Origin: Hirsutella rhossiliensis | Taxonomy: Eukaryota; Ascomycota; Sordariomycetes; Hypocreales; Ophiocordycipitaceae | Direction: 5' to 3' | Assembly (NCBI RefSeq): GCF_020360975.1 | Contig: NW_025408678.1 | Location: 1 to 64,000, forward strand | DNA: 64,000 nucleotides | Part shown: in pieces, positions 13,354 to 24,218 of the stretch | Position numbering within the stretch: position 1 is the first letter of the stretch | Layout: each line of letters starts with the position of its first letter | Made by a program: the position numbers and the translations under genes | Notes under the pieces: generated by a model | The model's input: the letters and a program-made list of their open reading frames with translations, nothing else | Told to the model about the DNA's origin: nothing | The model's database searches: none

Positions 13354-15028
13354 AGAACTATATCCCCCTTAGTTTATATATAAATAAGACTAGCGCTCTT
13401 ACTTTAAAGCTACTTACTTAAATAAAACCCTTATTTAAGAGGTCCTTAGCGTCTTCTTTAGTATTAGTAGCTCTATATATAATATACTATATAGCAGTCT
13501 AAATAGTATAGGTAGTTTTTACCTCTTCTTATTAATATAAAGTACGATCTTATAGTTTACCCCTAGCATATAAGTTAAACATCTACTTCCTAGGACTTAA
13601 ATAGTAATAGGAGGTTATAAAGCGCTTTAGTATCTACTACTATAGCTTAAAGGGCGACTTTAGCTTCTTTATTTAAAGGGCCTTATTAATATCTACTAGG
13701 CTAACTACGTAGACTATAGTATTAGCCGCTGCCTAGCCTTACCCCCGCTCTACCTATTATATAGTTCCTATAAAGATAGAGGTAAGGACTTTTATATTAA
13801 GTATAAAGCTCATGCGCTTAGTCTTATACTTATAAAACTATCGTTATAGCGGATCTACTATTATATAGGCCTAAACTATAGCTTCCTTTAGTATAGAACT
13901 AAGTATAACTTTATATATAATAACTAGGGTTCCTAAGGATTAAGGGAAACTCTAGTTAGTAGATTATATAAGCTATAATAAGCTTAGTAACCGTCGACCT
14001 TTATAGCTAGCTATATAATGCCCTAATTACTATACCCTCTATTATACCTAAGGCGCCTTTACTTACCTTAAAGCGATCTTTTTTACTAGTACTTATATCT
14101 CTTATATAAGCGCTTTATTAACTAGGGCGTAGTACTAGTAGCCTATATCTATAAGGGCAGTAATAAGTAAGGAGTTATTAATTATAACCTATATTAAAGT
14201 AGGCTCCTTTTTTATATAAGCGGATAATTCTTTCTTTTCCTTTACTAGTATTAGTAATTAAGGCTCTAGAGCTTATCTTTACTCTAGAGCTACTTTTTTT
14301 CCTTTAAGCTTAGGGGGGTAAAGTCCTTCTTATTATCTAAGGTAAGGAGCGGTTCTATCTTTACTACTTAAACCGTTATAGGCCGCTTAGCTAAAAGGAA
14401 GGAGCATTTTAATATAAAGTATATAGACGCGCTATAATATAAGTAGCGGCCGTTAGCCTTCCTCTTCTTAATTTCCTCGCTTATTACTTACTTTGCTCGC
14501 TACTTTAAGTATAAGGTAGTATAAGGGTAGTCGATAGCGTCTTCTTATTACGTTTAGCCTAGTCTATATAGGTAGCTAATATTAAGGTATCCTTATTTAT
14601 ATCGATAGCTAGTTATTTATCTTATAAAGGAGCGGTAATCCTATCGCTACTATATAGCGTGCGCTTATGAGCTTCTAGAAACGCAGCGTTTACTTATAGC
14701 CCTATACTACCTTTATTAACTAGCTTATATACTCGCTATAGTTAGTAGGTATAATTATAAGGATAAGTAGCTCTTATAGGGCTAGCGTAATCGAATTTTA
14801 TAGCTATATAAGCTTCGCGCTATCTTCTTATACTATAGTCCCCGCTACCTATAAGAGTATCTCTTTAAAATTAAGAAGGAATTTACTAAAGGTTTATTTA
14901 TCTCTCTACTTAAGGGTCTATAGCCTATCTTATGCCTTCTCCCGCTCTTATACGTTGCCGAACGTATATATAAGGTATTAAAGAAGTCTTATAGGTCGCG
15001 TTTACCCCTAGAGTAGGTAGAAGCGTAC

Positions 15029-15190
15029 GTAGGTACTATTTATAGGATAATATTAATAAGCTATATAGAGCTCTTTTATACGTAGCTAGCCTATATATAT
15101 AGGATCTAGCCCTTTATATATAACTATAAAGCTTAGGCTATAGCCTAAGCTTATAATCTATAATAGTTAAAGACTCTTATAAAAACGCTA
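15029..15190 (-). repeat. Gypsy R1 leader/LTR-like segment with palindrome
   Basis: Inverted match to 44262-44430 of Gypsy R2. It marks the 5' limit of the shared R1/R2 sequence; beyond 15190 the two loci are unrelated (DUF6606 pseudogene here, an unidentified remnant at R2). It contains a perfect 24-bp palindrome (15129-15152, half-site AAGCTTAGGCTA) and a TATATATA box (about 15100). It may be the LTR or the leader; a second copy at the other end of the element was not found. Confidence 0.55.
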
Positions 15191-18100
15191 AAATAAGTCC
15201 TTAATAAGGTATCTTATAGCTAAATAAAACAGTATATAGCTATTATTAAATAAGATAATACTAAAATAAATTTATAGCGTGTTTTTATTACTCTTATACT
15301 CCTATTACTATTATATTAAAGTTTCTAGCTAGATTTACTAGAAAGTATAATAGAATTTCTCTTTAAGTACTAATCGTAACGTAAGCTATATTATAAATCT
15401 AAACCTAAAGCTACTCTTTTTATATACTATAGCCCTTTACTAAATTAAACGAGCCGCTTATAAGTAAAGTAGTTATAGATATTATAAGGAAGAAAAGGAA
15501 TAATAAGAGGGCTTATACTAGCTACTTATCGTAATTATCTACGTAAGATAGTATCGCTAGCTATCCTATTACCTAGAATATATTAAGAAATCGCTAATTA
15601 TACTAAAAGGTATAATATAAGCGGTATTAAAAGAAGGTAAAGATATTCTAGGATCTTTAAGCTATTTAACGTTATACTTAATCTTAAACTCTAGAAATAC
15701 TTTTCCTTTTACTATTTAATCTTAAATTAAACTATATAGATAGTTTACTAAGTCTAGAGAAACTTAATATAGTAGGGAACTTAGGCCGCGGTTAATATAG
15801 TATACTATCTTACTTACGCGGCGTACTTAGGTTAGTTATCTTATATAGTTTCTTAATATATAGAACTTATTATACCTATTAGTAAAGTATTTAGCGCCGA
15901 AACTAGATATATATTAGCTAGCCCTTTATATAATTTCTTACTTAATAAGGTATATTTTAGCGTATTATAGTTAGATAGGTATAAGAATATACCCTTATAT
16001 TCCTATTTTACTATTATAAAGAAATAATAGGCATAGAGAGGCTTTATAGAATAAGCTAGTAAAAAGAGGCTCTATAATATAGTCTAAGGGAATAACCCTT
16101 AAAAGACAAAGACCTCTACTAGATATCTATACCTTCCTCTAGGAAAAGCGGGTTAGGATAAGCCTATCCTTACGAACAAAAATATGCATAAAATGCATAA
16201 GCTAATTACGAGCAGAACGGATACCCTATTGCCTATTTTAGCCTAGCGGTTCCGAAGATATCCGCGATACGAGAATAGGTAGGGCATAGAATATTCTAGT
16301 TAAATCCACTACTTATACTAGAACCCATAGTCTTACGTCAACCATCACGCTATAATTAGACTACCTACTAAGTTAGGAAGATATACTATAGATAGAGCTT
16401 TTTAATCACTATAGAATATGCTAGAAAGCTAACTAATTAGTCTACTAGTAGGCGAGCAATGGTCTATAAAAGACGAAGGATTTCCCTAGGAGTAGTAGAT
16501 AGAATAAGTAAGTTTGCAAGCATCTTTTACAACGCTATTCTTTTAATATATTCAGCCCCTTATATGCTCGTTATAAATTCCGGACGAAATCCTACCTATA
16601 CTCCTTCGACCGATCCTTCCGCTTACGTTATCGATTACCCGATTCTACATTATTGCTTATACCTTCTTATAATAGGCTCGATTGCCTTTATAGGATGAGA
16701 AAGTTAATCGTAGAAGCGTTATTAAGGATACCCTAGGTAGCTTTATAGAAACGAGAGTCCTATACTAGGAGCTTAGATACCGCGACTACTTAACTACCTA
16801 TATATCTCTTATAAGGTAGATGGAAGGAGCGGCCGGGTAAGAGTAGTAATAGATACTAATATATCTATAGTAACTTAACTTAAGTAGCTAATAGAGCGAA
16901 CTATAGCTAACCTAAAGATCTTTAGAGCCTACTCCGTTCCTATTTAGTAAGTAAATAGGTTAGGATAGAATAGGTCATAGTATAAAAAGGTGAGAGTAAA
17001 GCTTACTTTTACTTTACTATTATCCTTTTATTAATAGAGTAGATTATTAATAAAATAGGCCTATACTTAATAAGCGGTACTATATATTTCTAAAGTATCT
17101 ATATATACGCTAAAAGTCTTATACTATTTTATCTAATATTAGATATTAGCTTATAGTATAATAACCCTTCTATACTATATATTATTAACGTCTTATAAGA
17201 TAAGCTTACTTTTAAAACCTATAAGTATCTTAAAAGACTAGTTATTATCGACCTATATCCCTAGGAATTCCCTTAATCGAATTACTAATTCCCTTAGCTT
17301 AAGCTAAAAGCTAAGTTATAGTTATAGGAGCTCTATAAAAGAAGGTAAGTATCCTATTAGCACTATATAAAGATCTAGGCGAGCCTTAAGTAGGGATAGA
17401 ATTCTATAATTTACTCTACTAAGCTACTCTAAGGTATAGTAAGTATAGGTACTTACTCTAAGTAAGCTTTTAATTTAAGCTATGCTAGCTAAGAGACTAG
17501 TTATCCTCGTAGAAACTCTAAGGATCCTTAATAAGGCGAAACTTAATAGTTTTAGTATCGTAATCGTACTAGTAAACGTAGTCCTTAATAAAGTAGTTTA
17601 GTAGTACGCTAGGAAGGTATATAGCGGAATAAGCAAGGTTTAACCTGTTCTTCTCTAAGCGTACTAGTAGATCCTAATTATAACTTAACTAGCTACTAAA
17701 GGTACTCTATATTCTAAAGTAGACGATATAACCTTAAAATTATTAGTACTATAAAATTATATACTTATTAAAGGACTAAGTATAATATCGATAGCGGAGT
17801 ATCTAAATAATCTCTAGTAACTAGTATACGCTTTATACTTATAGGGTAAGCGAGATAAAGGCCGGCCGTTAACTAGAAGCTATCTTATTAGAATATTAAG
17901 ATAGACTTTAGATTAAGAGTACGTCGTCGTAAGCTAATAATAAGTTAAAGGGGTAACGCACTAAGTAGTTTCTAGAGTAAAGGCCGGCTAGTAGCGCTTA
18001 GTAACTAGGTTAAGGAAAGTATCCCCTATCTTAAACTAAGCTCTATATAAATATAGGGCGCGCTTAATATAAAGTATATTACTATCTATTATATAGCTTA

Positions 18101-18339
18101 CTAGAGAGGTTACGCTGTTTTATTAAGTAAGTTAGCGTTATTATAGATATAAATAGAAGCTTTAATTAAGAATAATAACTACTCTAGCTTTAAAAGAATT
18201 TAATAAAGAAACTTAGTATCGACGTTAAATAAATCTATATAAATAAGAAAATTTTTAAGTAAGATATATTAAAACTCCTTCTATAGCTTATTATCGGTCT
18301 CCTAATAAGCTCTACGTCGTAACTTAGCTAGCTACTAGT

Positions 18340-18780
18340 TCTCGCGAAGAGATACGAGTATATATAAAATATACAAGGTGAAATTAGAAGTAAGGGGTCG
18401 GACAGGCAGGGCAGAGATTTGATTCTTACGGGGCAGCAATAAAGGTAGGGAGTGATTGTTATATTGCCTTAATTATCCTTCTTTCCTTTATCTAACGCCC
18501 TATTTATACCCGTCTAGCATCTTAATTAACAAAGAAGATCCTGCTTAAAGAAGCTACTAATGTCCTTTTAACTACCGAGCTTTTGCCGGTTTTCCTTCCT
18601 TGCAGCCGTTTCCGCACATCCGTCTTATCTCTCGCTACTTATGCTTCCCCTTATGCCCCTACTCTTCTTTCTGCACCTTCTTTTAGCTCCTTCTTCTATA
18701 CCGGGTGTTTTTAGCTTCCTTGGTCCCTCTTACTAAGGGATATCTTCGAGAACTGCGAAATTAGGCCACGCTTCGCGACA
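18340..18780 (-). repeat. 3' LTR of Copia B
   Basis: 441 bp, near-identical to 23774-24218 with C/T-type differences (for example TGCAGCC against the same site and GGCCACGC against AGCTACGC at the right end). It ends on the plus strand in CTTCGCGACA. Confidence 0.9.
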
Positions 18781-18859
18781 CACCCCCTTAGCTATAGCCT
18801 GCCCTTATAGTAAGGGCATAGCTAATCGGCTTCGGGCTAGTGAGCGTATAGGGGTTCTT

Positions 18860-21800
18860 AGCTCTGCACTTCTCCCTTTACTCGAGAAAGCAGGGGCCTT
18901 TCGGTCCCTAGGCTCTTTAGACCTACTTAAGGAAAAGGGCAAAGAGGGGAAAGTCCTATAAGAAAGGGGCCTTCTTAGAAGGAAAAGCCTAATTAAAATA
19001 GGGGCCCTCTAAGGGAAAAACCTCTTCCTTTTCTTCGGCTATAGACGTTACCTTCTCGTGCAGGCTATTGGCTCCTCTCGTAGACTCTTAAGGCGGGCTC
19101 TAAGGACAGCTTCTCTCGAACGTCTTCTAGCCTAATTTACTATAAGAAGACAGCTAGCTTCTGCTTCGGCAGGGGCTATAAGACCGTCGGCTTTTATTAA
19201 TGCCGTTAGAACCTAACGGACGGAAATAAGTCCCCTTTAGACCTCTTAGCGTAACCAATGCTAGTAGATATCGATATGCCGTAGCCGGGTCGACAGCTTA
19301 CTGTTTTCCTCCGTAAGAATCCGTATAGTCTACGTATTATCGTATTCTATAGCTAACGGGGACGGAATTTATAGTCGTAACGATATTATTAGCCGGCTAA
19401 GGAAAATCGCTTCTTTTAACGCTTCTAAAAGAGCTAGTAGCTCTGCTATACTTAAAGTTATAATAGTAGCTTATTTCGAAGCTCTCAAGCAATTTAGCTT
19501 AAAAGGACGGATTAGGTAAAAGCTCTTCGTCTAATATAGGCGTAGAGGGAAGCTTCTTATCGAGGGAATTAAGAAGGAATTTATAAGCGACCTTATCGAT
19601 ATAGGCGTCTTAGGTAAGCTAGATTATCCGTTAGGACCTATTCCGAAGGATTCGTATCCCTAGGAACTACTTTAGCTCCCCTAGCCTAGTTATCTTATAC
19701 CTTTATTATAGGCCTCGTATAGCCTCCTAGTAGCAGCCTCTTCCTCTTTTAGGTAGGCCTAGATAATATCGTCGACGTAGAAGAAGACCGTAATTTTACC
19801 CTTTATATTATATACGGTTCCTAAGGGACTTTCGTAAAGCCTAGGGCTTGAGGAACCTATTAAATGCTATTGCTAAAGAAGGGTGATCTTCGTAATCCGT
19901 ATAGAGCTTTCTAAGCCATAGAACCTTTCCTAGCTATTAGAAGCCTAGTAGAAGGCGTATATAGATAACTTCTTCTTCTTAAGTAGGCAGTTAATAAAGG
20001 CGTTAACTATATCTATTTAATCGAGCTCGAGGTCGAATTCTACTGCTATAGCTATAAGGGTCCGAAAAGACATCCCTACTAAGGTAGTTGCCCTAGTAGG
20101 TAAATCCCCTTTTTCCTACTAGTTCCCGTAGATAACTAGCCGGGCCTTGCACTTTTAAAGGAAGCCGTGTTTATTAGTCTTATAGATAAAGACCTACTTA
20201 TAGCTAAGGACCTATTTTCCTCTTGCTTTTCCTTAAGGACCTCTTCGAAAGACCCTATCTCTTCGTGTAAGGCTAGGTGGTCTTTCTAGGCCTAGAAAAC
20301 TAGTCTCAAAGGGTGTTTTTCTAGCTGCTTTTAGTTTACTAGTAGGTCTAGGAGGTCTCTTTTATATACCTTCCTTACTAATAGCTATAGCTTAAAGAGC
20401 CGGCCTACTATAAACGCTCTATAGGAACCGTCTTCTATTAGCGTTAGGTAGAAGTCGGAAAAACGATCGAAATAGGGGAGAGGTTAGTCTTCTTTAGTAT
20501 CCGTATCGGGCCCTATACCTTCCTTTACTTCTTAAAGTAGGGATAAAAAGGCAGCTAGGTAATCCTTTAAGAGAGGTGCCTTTCCTACCCCCTTAGGGGT
20601 CGAGACGGGAAAACTAACTAAAAAAGCTGCTTCTAGATCTTCTTCTTACGTAGGAGGAGGCGTAGGTAGGTAGGCGTATTCTAGCTCTACCGCTTTCTAT
20701 AGTCTCCTTCTTCGTCTAGATTATCTAATCTAGTAGCTTCCTCTTCTTCGAAGTCGGCGTTATCCTCGACTACTTTAACGTCGGTTTCTTCTTCCGTTTC
20801 CTTATCTAGGACCTCTTCTTAAGACTATTAGGAAGGGGGGATTTAGATCTTCTAAATTAGCTAACGTTATATAAGTAAGAGGGGCTTTTAATCCTTCTTT
20901 CCGTTAAAGAAGCTAGATTCGTCGAAAATTATATCCTAGTCGAAATAACCTTCTATAAAAGAGGAATCTAGATCCGGAAGATATTCGTAGAATTATACCT
21001 AACGAGGTAACTAATAAAGGCTCTAGGATTAAGCTTTCTTTTCTTCTTCCTTTTTAGCTATATATCGGTAGTTATTGCGTATGCCTTATAGCCGTAGGCA
21101 CGAAGGTAGGCTAGCGAGGCCCTCTTCTTCGTAAAGAGCTCGAGGGGGGATTTCTAGTCTATTCCTTAGGTCTTAACAAGGGTCTCTAGGTCCCTATAGT
21201 CCCTTGGTCCCCTAGGGTCCCTTAGGGTCCGGTTCCGAAGGTAATAGGCGGTCTTAACGACTTCCCTTTAAAGGTCGTGTAGAAGCCTTATAGTAAGTCT
21301 TATCGTATAGGCCCTTTCTATTATAGCACCCCCTAATCTTTCTGCCCCTCCGTTCTAGGCCTAGGTATTCGGTGCTAACGGGAGGGTAAAATGCCTTTTA
21401 AAGCTAATTTAAGATATCCTTCGTAAATAGCTCTCCGTTAGACTATATCTTCTTTACCTCGTAGCTAAAGTAGGATTTTATCTAGTTAACGAAGTCCTAG
21501 AGGCAGACTAGTTATACTTACTTAGGTAGGTCCGTAAGAAATAGGAAAACTATCCCTAAAAAGCGTCTATAAAAACATTACCCTAACGAAGCTTTCCTAA
21601 TCCCTAGAGACGTCGGTCTAGTCGACCTAAATTTCCTTATACGGCTAGTCCGGCCGTAAAGGCGTTCGTCTAGAAATTCGTCTCCTAGTCTTTCCTTAGC
21701 CGTAGTGTTTACATTCGACGGTCTTTAGGCCCCTTATTCGTACGCCCTGTTATTAGCCTAGCTTATATAAAGCTAGGGGGCCCGGGTAACTAAGTCGTGC

Positions 21801-22640
21801 GTGCTAAAGAATGCCGTCTCCTTAGGCTGCCGGAAGAGGTCCTTTAAACCTACCCTCCTTTAAGTAGGAAAGCTAACTTCTCGAGAGATTCCTTCCTAAG
21901 GATAGGTCGGAATTCGAGAATAAATTAACCGAATTTCTCCTCGATAAGCCTAATAGTCTAATTCTTCTAGACTAGCCTTATAGGCTTAGACGTCGTATCC
22001 TAGAAGATTCCTTCCTCTCGAAGAAGGCGGAAGGAAATTAGGCTCGTTAAAAATCGAGGGTAAAAAGCTACCCTTTTTCGTCGAAGAATTCGTATAGACC
22101 TATTAGGTAATTTCATCGTAAAATTCACCCTTCCGTATCCCTCTATCTATACGGTTAATTCCCCGGCAATAAGGTATTCCCTCCGTGCCTTCTTAAAGGA
22201 CCGGAATCGTAAGAGTATATTATAAATATCGAGGGAAGCACTAGAGTTAAGGATAGCTGATTTTCGTAGGGGATAGTCGGAGGGCTCTAACGGTTGGTCT
22301 TGGCCTTGTTAATCCGTAGGGAAGACGAAGGCCGGATTTACTATACCAACGATTTTTCCTCGAATTTACGGTAGCGGCGTTAGTTGCTATTTCTTAGTAA
22401 CCTAAATCTCGTCTATCTTCTTCTATAACGAGGGGTCCTCCTTAAGAGACTGTTATACTGTTTCTCGTAGCCTCTTTAAAGGGTTAATTCCTTTAGGTCG
22501 GTTTTCCTCGAAGACCTACTAGCAGTCTTCTAGCCGATAGGGCTTTTTATATGCTTAGTAGGTAGGTCGATTCCTTCTCGTTCGTTTCTTCGAGGAATCC
22601 TCGTCCCGGTCCGGAAGGTCTACTTAAAAACCCCCCCTTT
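18860..22640 (-). pseudogene. Copia B pol remnant
   Basis: Minus-strand Copia polyprotein. The RT signature reads LELD-x-IDIVNAFINCLL around 19990-20050, the x being a TAG. The RNase H end reads SIAELLALLEALKEAIFLSRL and then IEYDNTQTIRILTEENSKLS and LRHIDIYQHWLRQEVQRG from about 19470 to 19210. The integrase region is expected between about 22500 and 21000, where readable but broken frames exist. Stops are TAG/TAA in Gln positions, as RIP makes them. No long ORF remains. Confidence 0.8.
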
Positions 22641-23634
22641 TTACCCCTTATTGCTGATTTTAACGAAGAGGTTCGATTTCGACTAGTTCCCTGATTTTTC
22701 GACTAACGGACTGAAAGGTCTATTAGGGGACTAGTCGGGCCGGTCTAACTAACGGGACCGGACCCGGAGCAAAAGGCGGAGCCGGGGCCGGGACTAGGGC
22801 AGCCGTTAAAGACTAGGTTAAGGCTCTCGAGGGAGGAGGAGCCGAAGGAGCAACAGCCGTAACAGCAGCAGCGGGGGCCGCAGCAATAGGGGCTGCAGCA
22901 GCTGCAGGTCGAGCCGTCTAGGTCGAGTGCTAGCCACGAAGGAATAAGACTGCTTACTATTATACTCTAGCAGCCTCTTCGTCTAGTTCTTAGCTAGCTT
23001 CTCGAAAGATAGTCGAGTAACCGTTACTAATAGGCTTTATTAGTAGAGATATATCCCGTAGCCACTAGCCGGAAAGAGCTTCTATAAGGAAGTATTAGTT
23101 AGCTTCCTCGAGGATTTCTTCTTACTTAGCTAGCTACGAAGAAGCTAGTAGGTTCCTAGTAAAAAAGGCTCCTAGGTAGGCCGTATAGGTCTTCTTAATA
23201 CGGTTAGTTATATAACCTCTCGAGGGAGCTATTAAGGTCTCGAGCTTTAAAAGCCACTGCCTAAGAGTCTCTTCCTCTCGAAGAGAGATTAGCTTTACGG
23301 CACTAACGGATTCCGTTATCGCCGTGCGTGCAGCAGTTAGCAGCTTCGTCTTATAAAGGTATTCCTTACGGTGACTCTCGTAGTTACCTAAGGCAGCAGA
23401 AAAAGCTCTCTATTATGCAGAGGTTAGCTCGGAGAAGAGGGTAGCTCCCTCTATAAAGTCCGTTGCCCTAAGACGAAGAGGGGGCTCGAGAGGGTCCTAC
23501 TTATTAGAGAAGACTAAATTATAGATAGTTCTGTCTATACGAGCCCGTAGCTCCTTTACCTACTTATCCTAATCTTAGGGCTCTATAAGAATCGTCCTAC
23601 GGACCGTAGGGGCGGCAGAGTCGTTTTTCGATAT
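22640..23634 (-). pseudogene. Copia B gag, start codon mutated
   Basis: About 330 residues can be followed in one minus-strand frame with a handful of TAG/TAA codons. It opens with SKNDSAAPTVRRTILIEPQ; the expected ATG at 23634-23632 is ATA, a G-to-A change consistent with RIP. Blocks such as IEGATLFSELTSA-QQRAFSAALGNYESHRKEY and a later Ala/Pro-rich stretch (about 22870-22930, PAAAAAPIAAAPAAAVT) give a typical gag look. No clear zinc knuckle was seen. Confidence 0.75.
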
Positions 23635-23758
23635 TATTGCGGGGAAGGGTAGAAAAGTCGGTTAAAAATCGGCTTTTCTAGTAAGAGGGGTAAAGGGAAG
23701 CTACGAGGATATAAGAAAGGTGCCTTTTATAGCAGCCGGAAGGTATAGGAATTCTATT

Positions 23759-23773
23759 CCTCCCGGGCTTATA
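23759..23773 (-). other. Copia B primer-binding site
   Basis: On the minus strand TTATAAGCCCGGGAG follows the 5' LTR. The TTATAAGCCCGG core is shared with Copia A (4640-4654), supporting a common half-tRNA iMet primer as described there. Confidence 0.55.
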
Positions 23774-24218
23774 ACTCGAAGAGATACGAGAAGTATATAT
23801 AAAATATACGAAGGTGAAATTAGAAGTAAGGGTCGGATAGGCAGGGCAGAGATTTGATTCTTACGGGGCAGTAATAAAGGTAGGGGAGTGATTGTTATAT
23901 TGCCTTAATTGTCCTTCTTTCCTTTATCTAACGCCCCTATTTATACCCGTCTAGCATCTTAATTAATAAAGAAGATCCTGCTTAAAGAAGCTACTAATAT
24001 CCTTTTAACTACCGAGCTTTTTACCGGTTTTTCCTTCCTTTGCAGCCGTTTCCGGCATATCCGTCTTATCTCTCGCTACTTATACTTCCCCTTATGCCCT
24101 CTCCTTTCTATACCTTCTTTTTAGCTCCTTCTTCTATACCGGGTGTTTTTAGCTTCCTTGGTCCCTCTTACTAAGGGATATCTTCGAGAACTACGAAATC
24201 AAGCTACGCTTCGCGACA
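23774..24218 (-). repeat. 5' LTR of Copia B
   Basis: About 445 bp. On the minus strand it begins TGTCGCGAAGCGTAGCTTG; it ends next to the primer-binding site. The exact inner boundary is uncertain by 1-3 bases. Confidence 0.9.

Larger units (their letters stand above)
5217..15190 (-). mobile_element. Gypsy R1: old RIP-mutated Gypsy, heavily nested
   Basis: Minus-strand Gypsy remnant. From high to low coordinates it has a leader (15029-15190), gag-like sequence (about 15000-13800), pol start with an F-x-YDYRALN-like RT block at 13353-13400 and 7255-7306, the rest of RT (about 7220-6700), RNase H ('NYAIYDKE' type, split by the solo LTR at 5939-6446) and a tether region at about 5900-5700. Copia A interrupts it at 5216 and Gypsy-1 is inserted at 7302-13358. 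Inverted relative R2 (44262-49198) matches along its length. Relative to R2, R1 lacks roughly 430 bp of the gag region just after CTACCTACTC (about 15030). Every frame is broken by RIP-type stops. Confidence 0.8.
18340..24218 (-). mobile_element. Copia element B: RIP-mutated LTR retrotransposon
   Basis: A 5,879-bp element with LTRs 18340-18780 and about 23774-24218 and a 5-bp target duplication CTAGT (18335-18339 and 24219-24223). It sits inside the DUF6606 pseudogene. On the minus strand each LTR begins TGTCGCGAAGCGT. A purine tract AAGGGGGTG touches the 3' LTR and a TTATAAGCCCGG primer site touches the 5' LTR. RIP damage is lighter than in Copia A: long stretches of gag and RNase H remain readable, with scattered TAG/TAA. 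A related LTR fragment lies at 49199. Confidence 0.9.

Noticed and set aside
16459..16698. 79-codon plus-strand ORF with two hydrophobic stretches
   Set aside because: It lies antisense to the DUF6606 pseudogene in a RIP-mutated tract and resembles no protein; its openness is explained by depletion of certain codons on the opposite strand.
17420..18200. Long plus-strand reading if TAG is treated as Gln
   Set aside because: RIP opens such frames on both strands; the minus strand carries the recognisable LLVNGRPLSRLP block of the DUF6606 family here.
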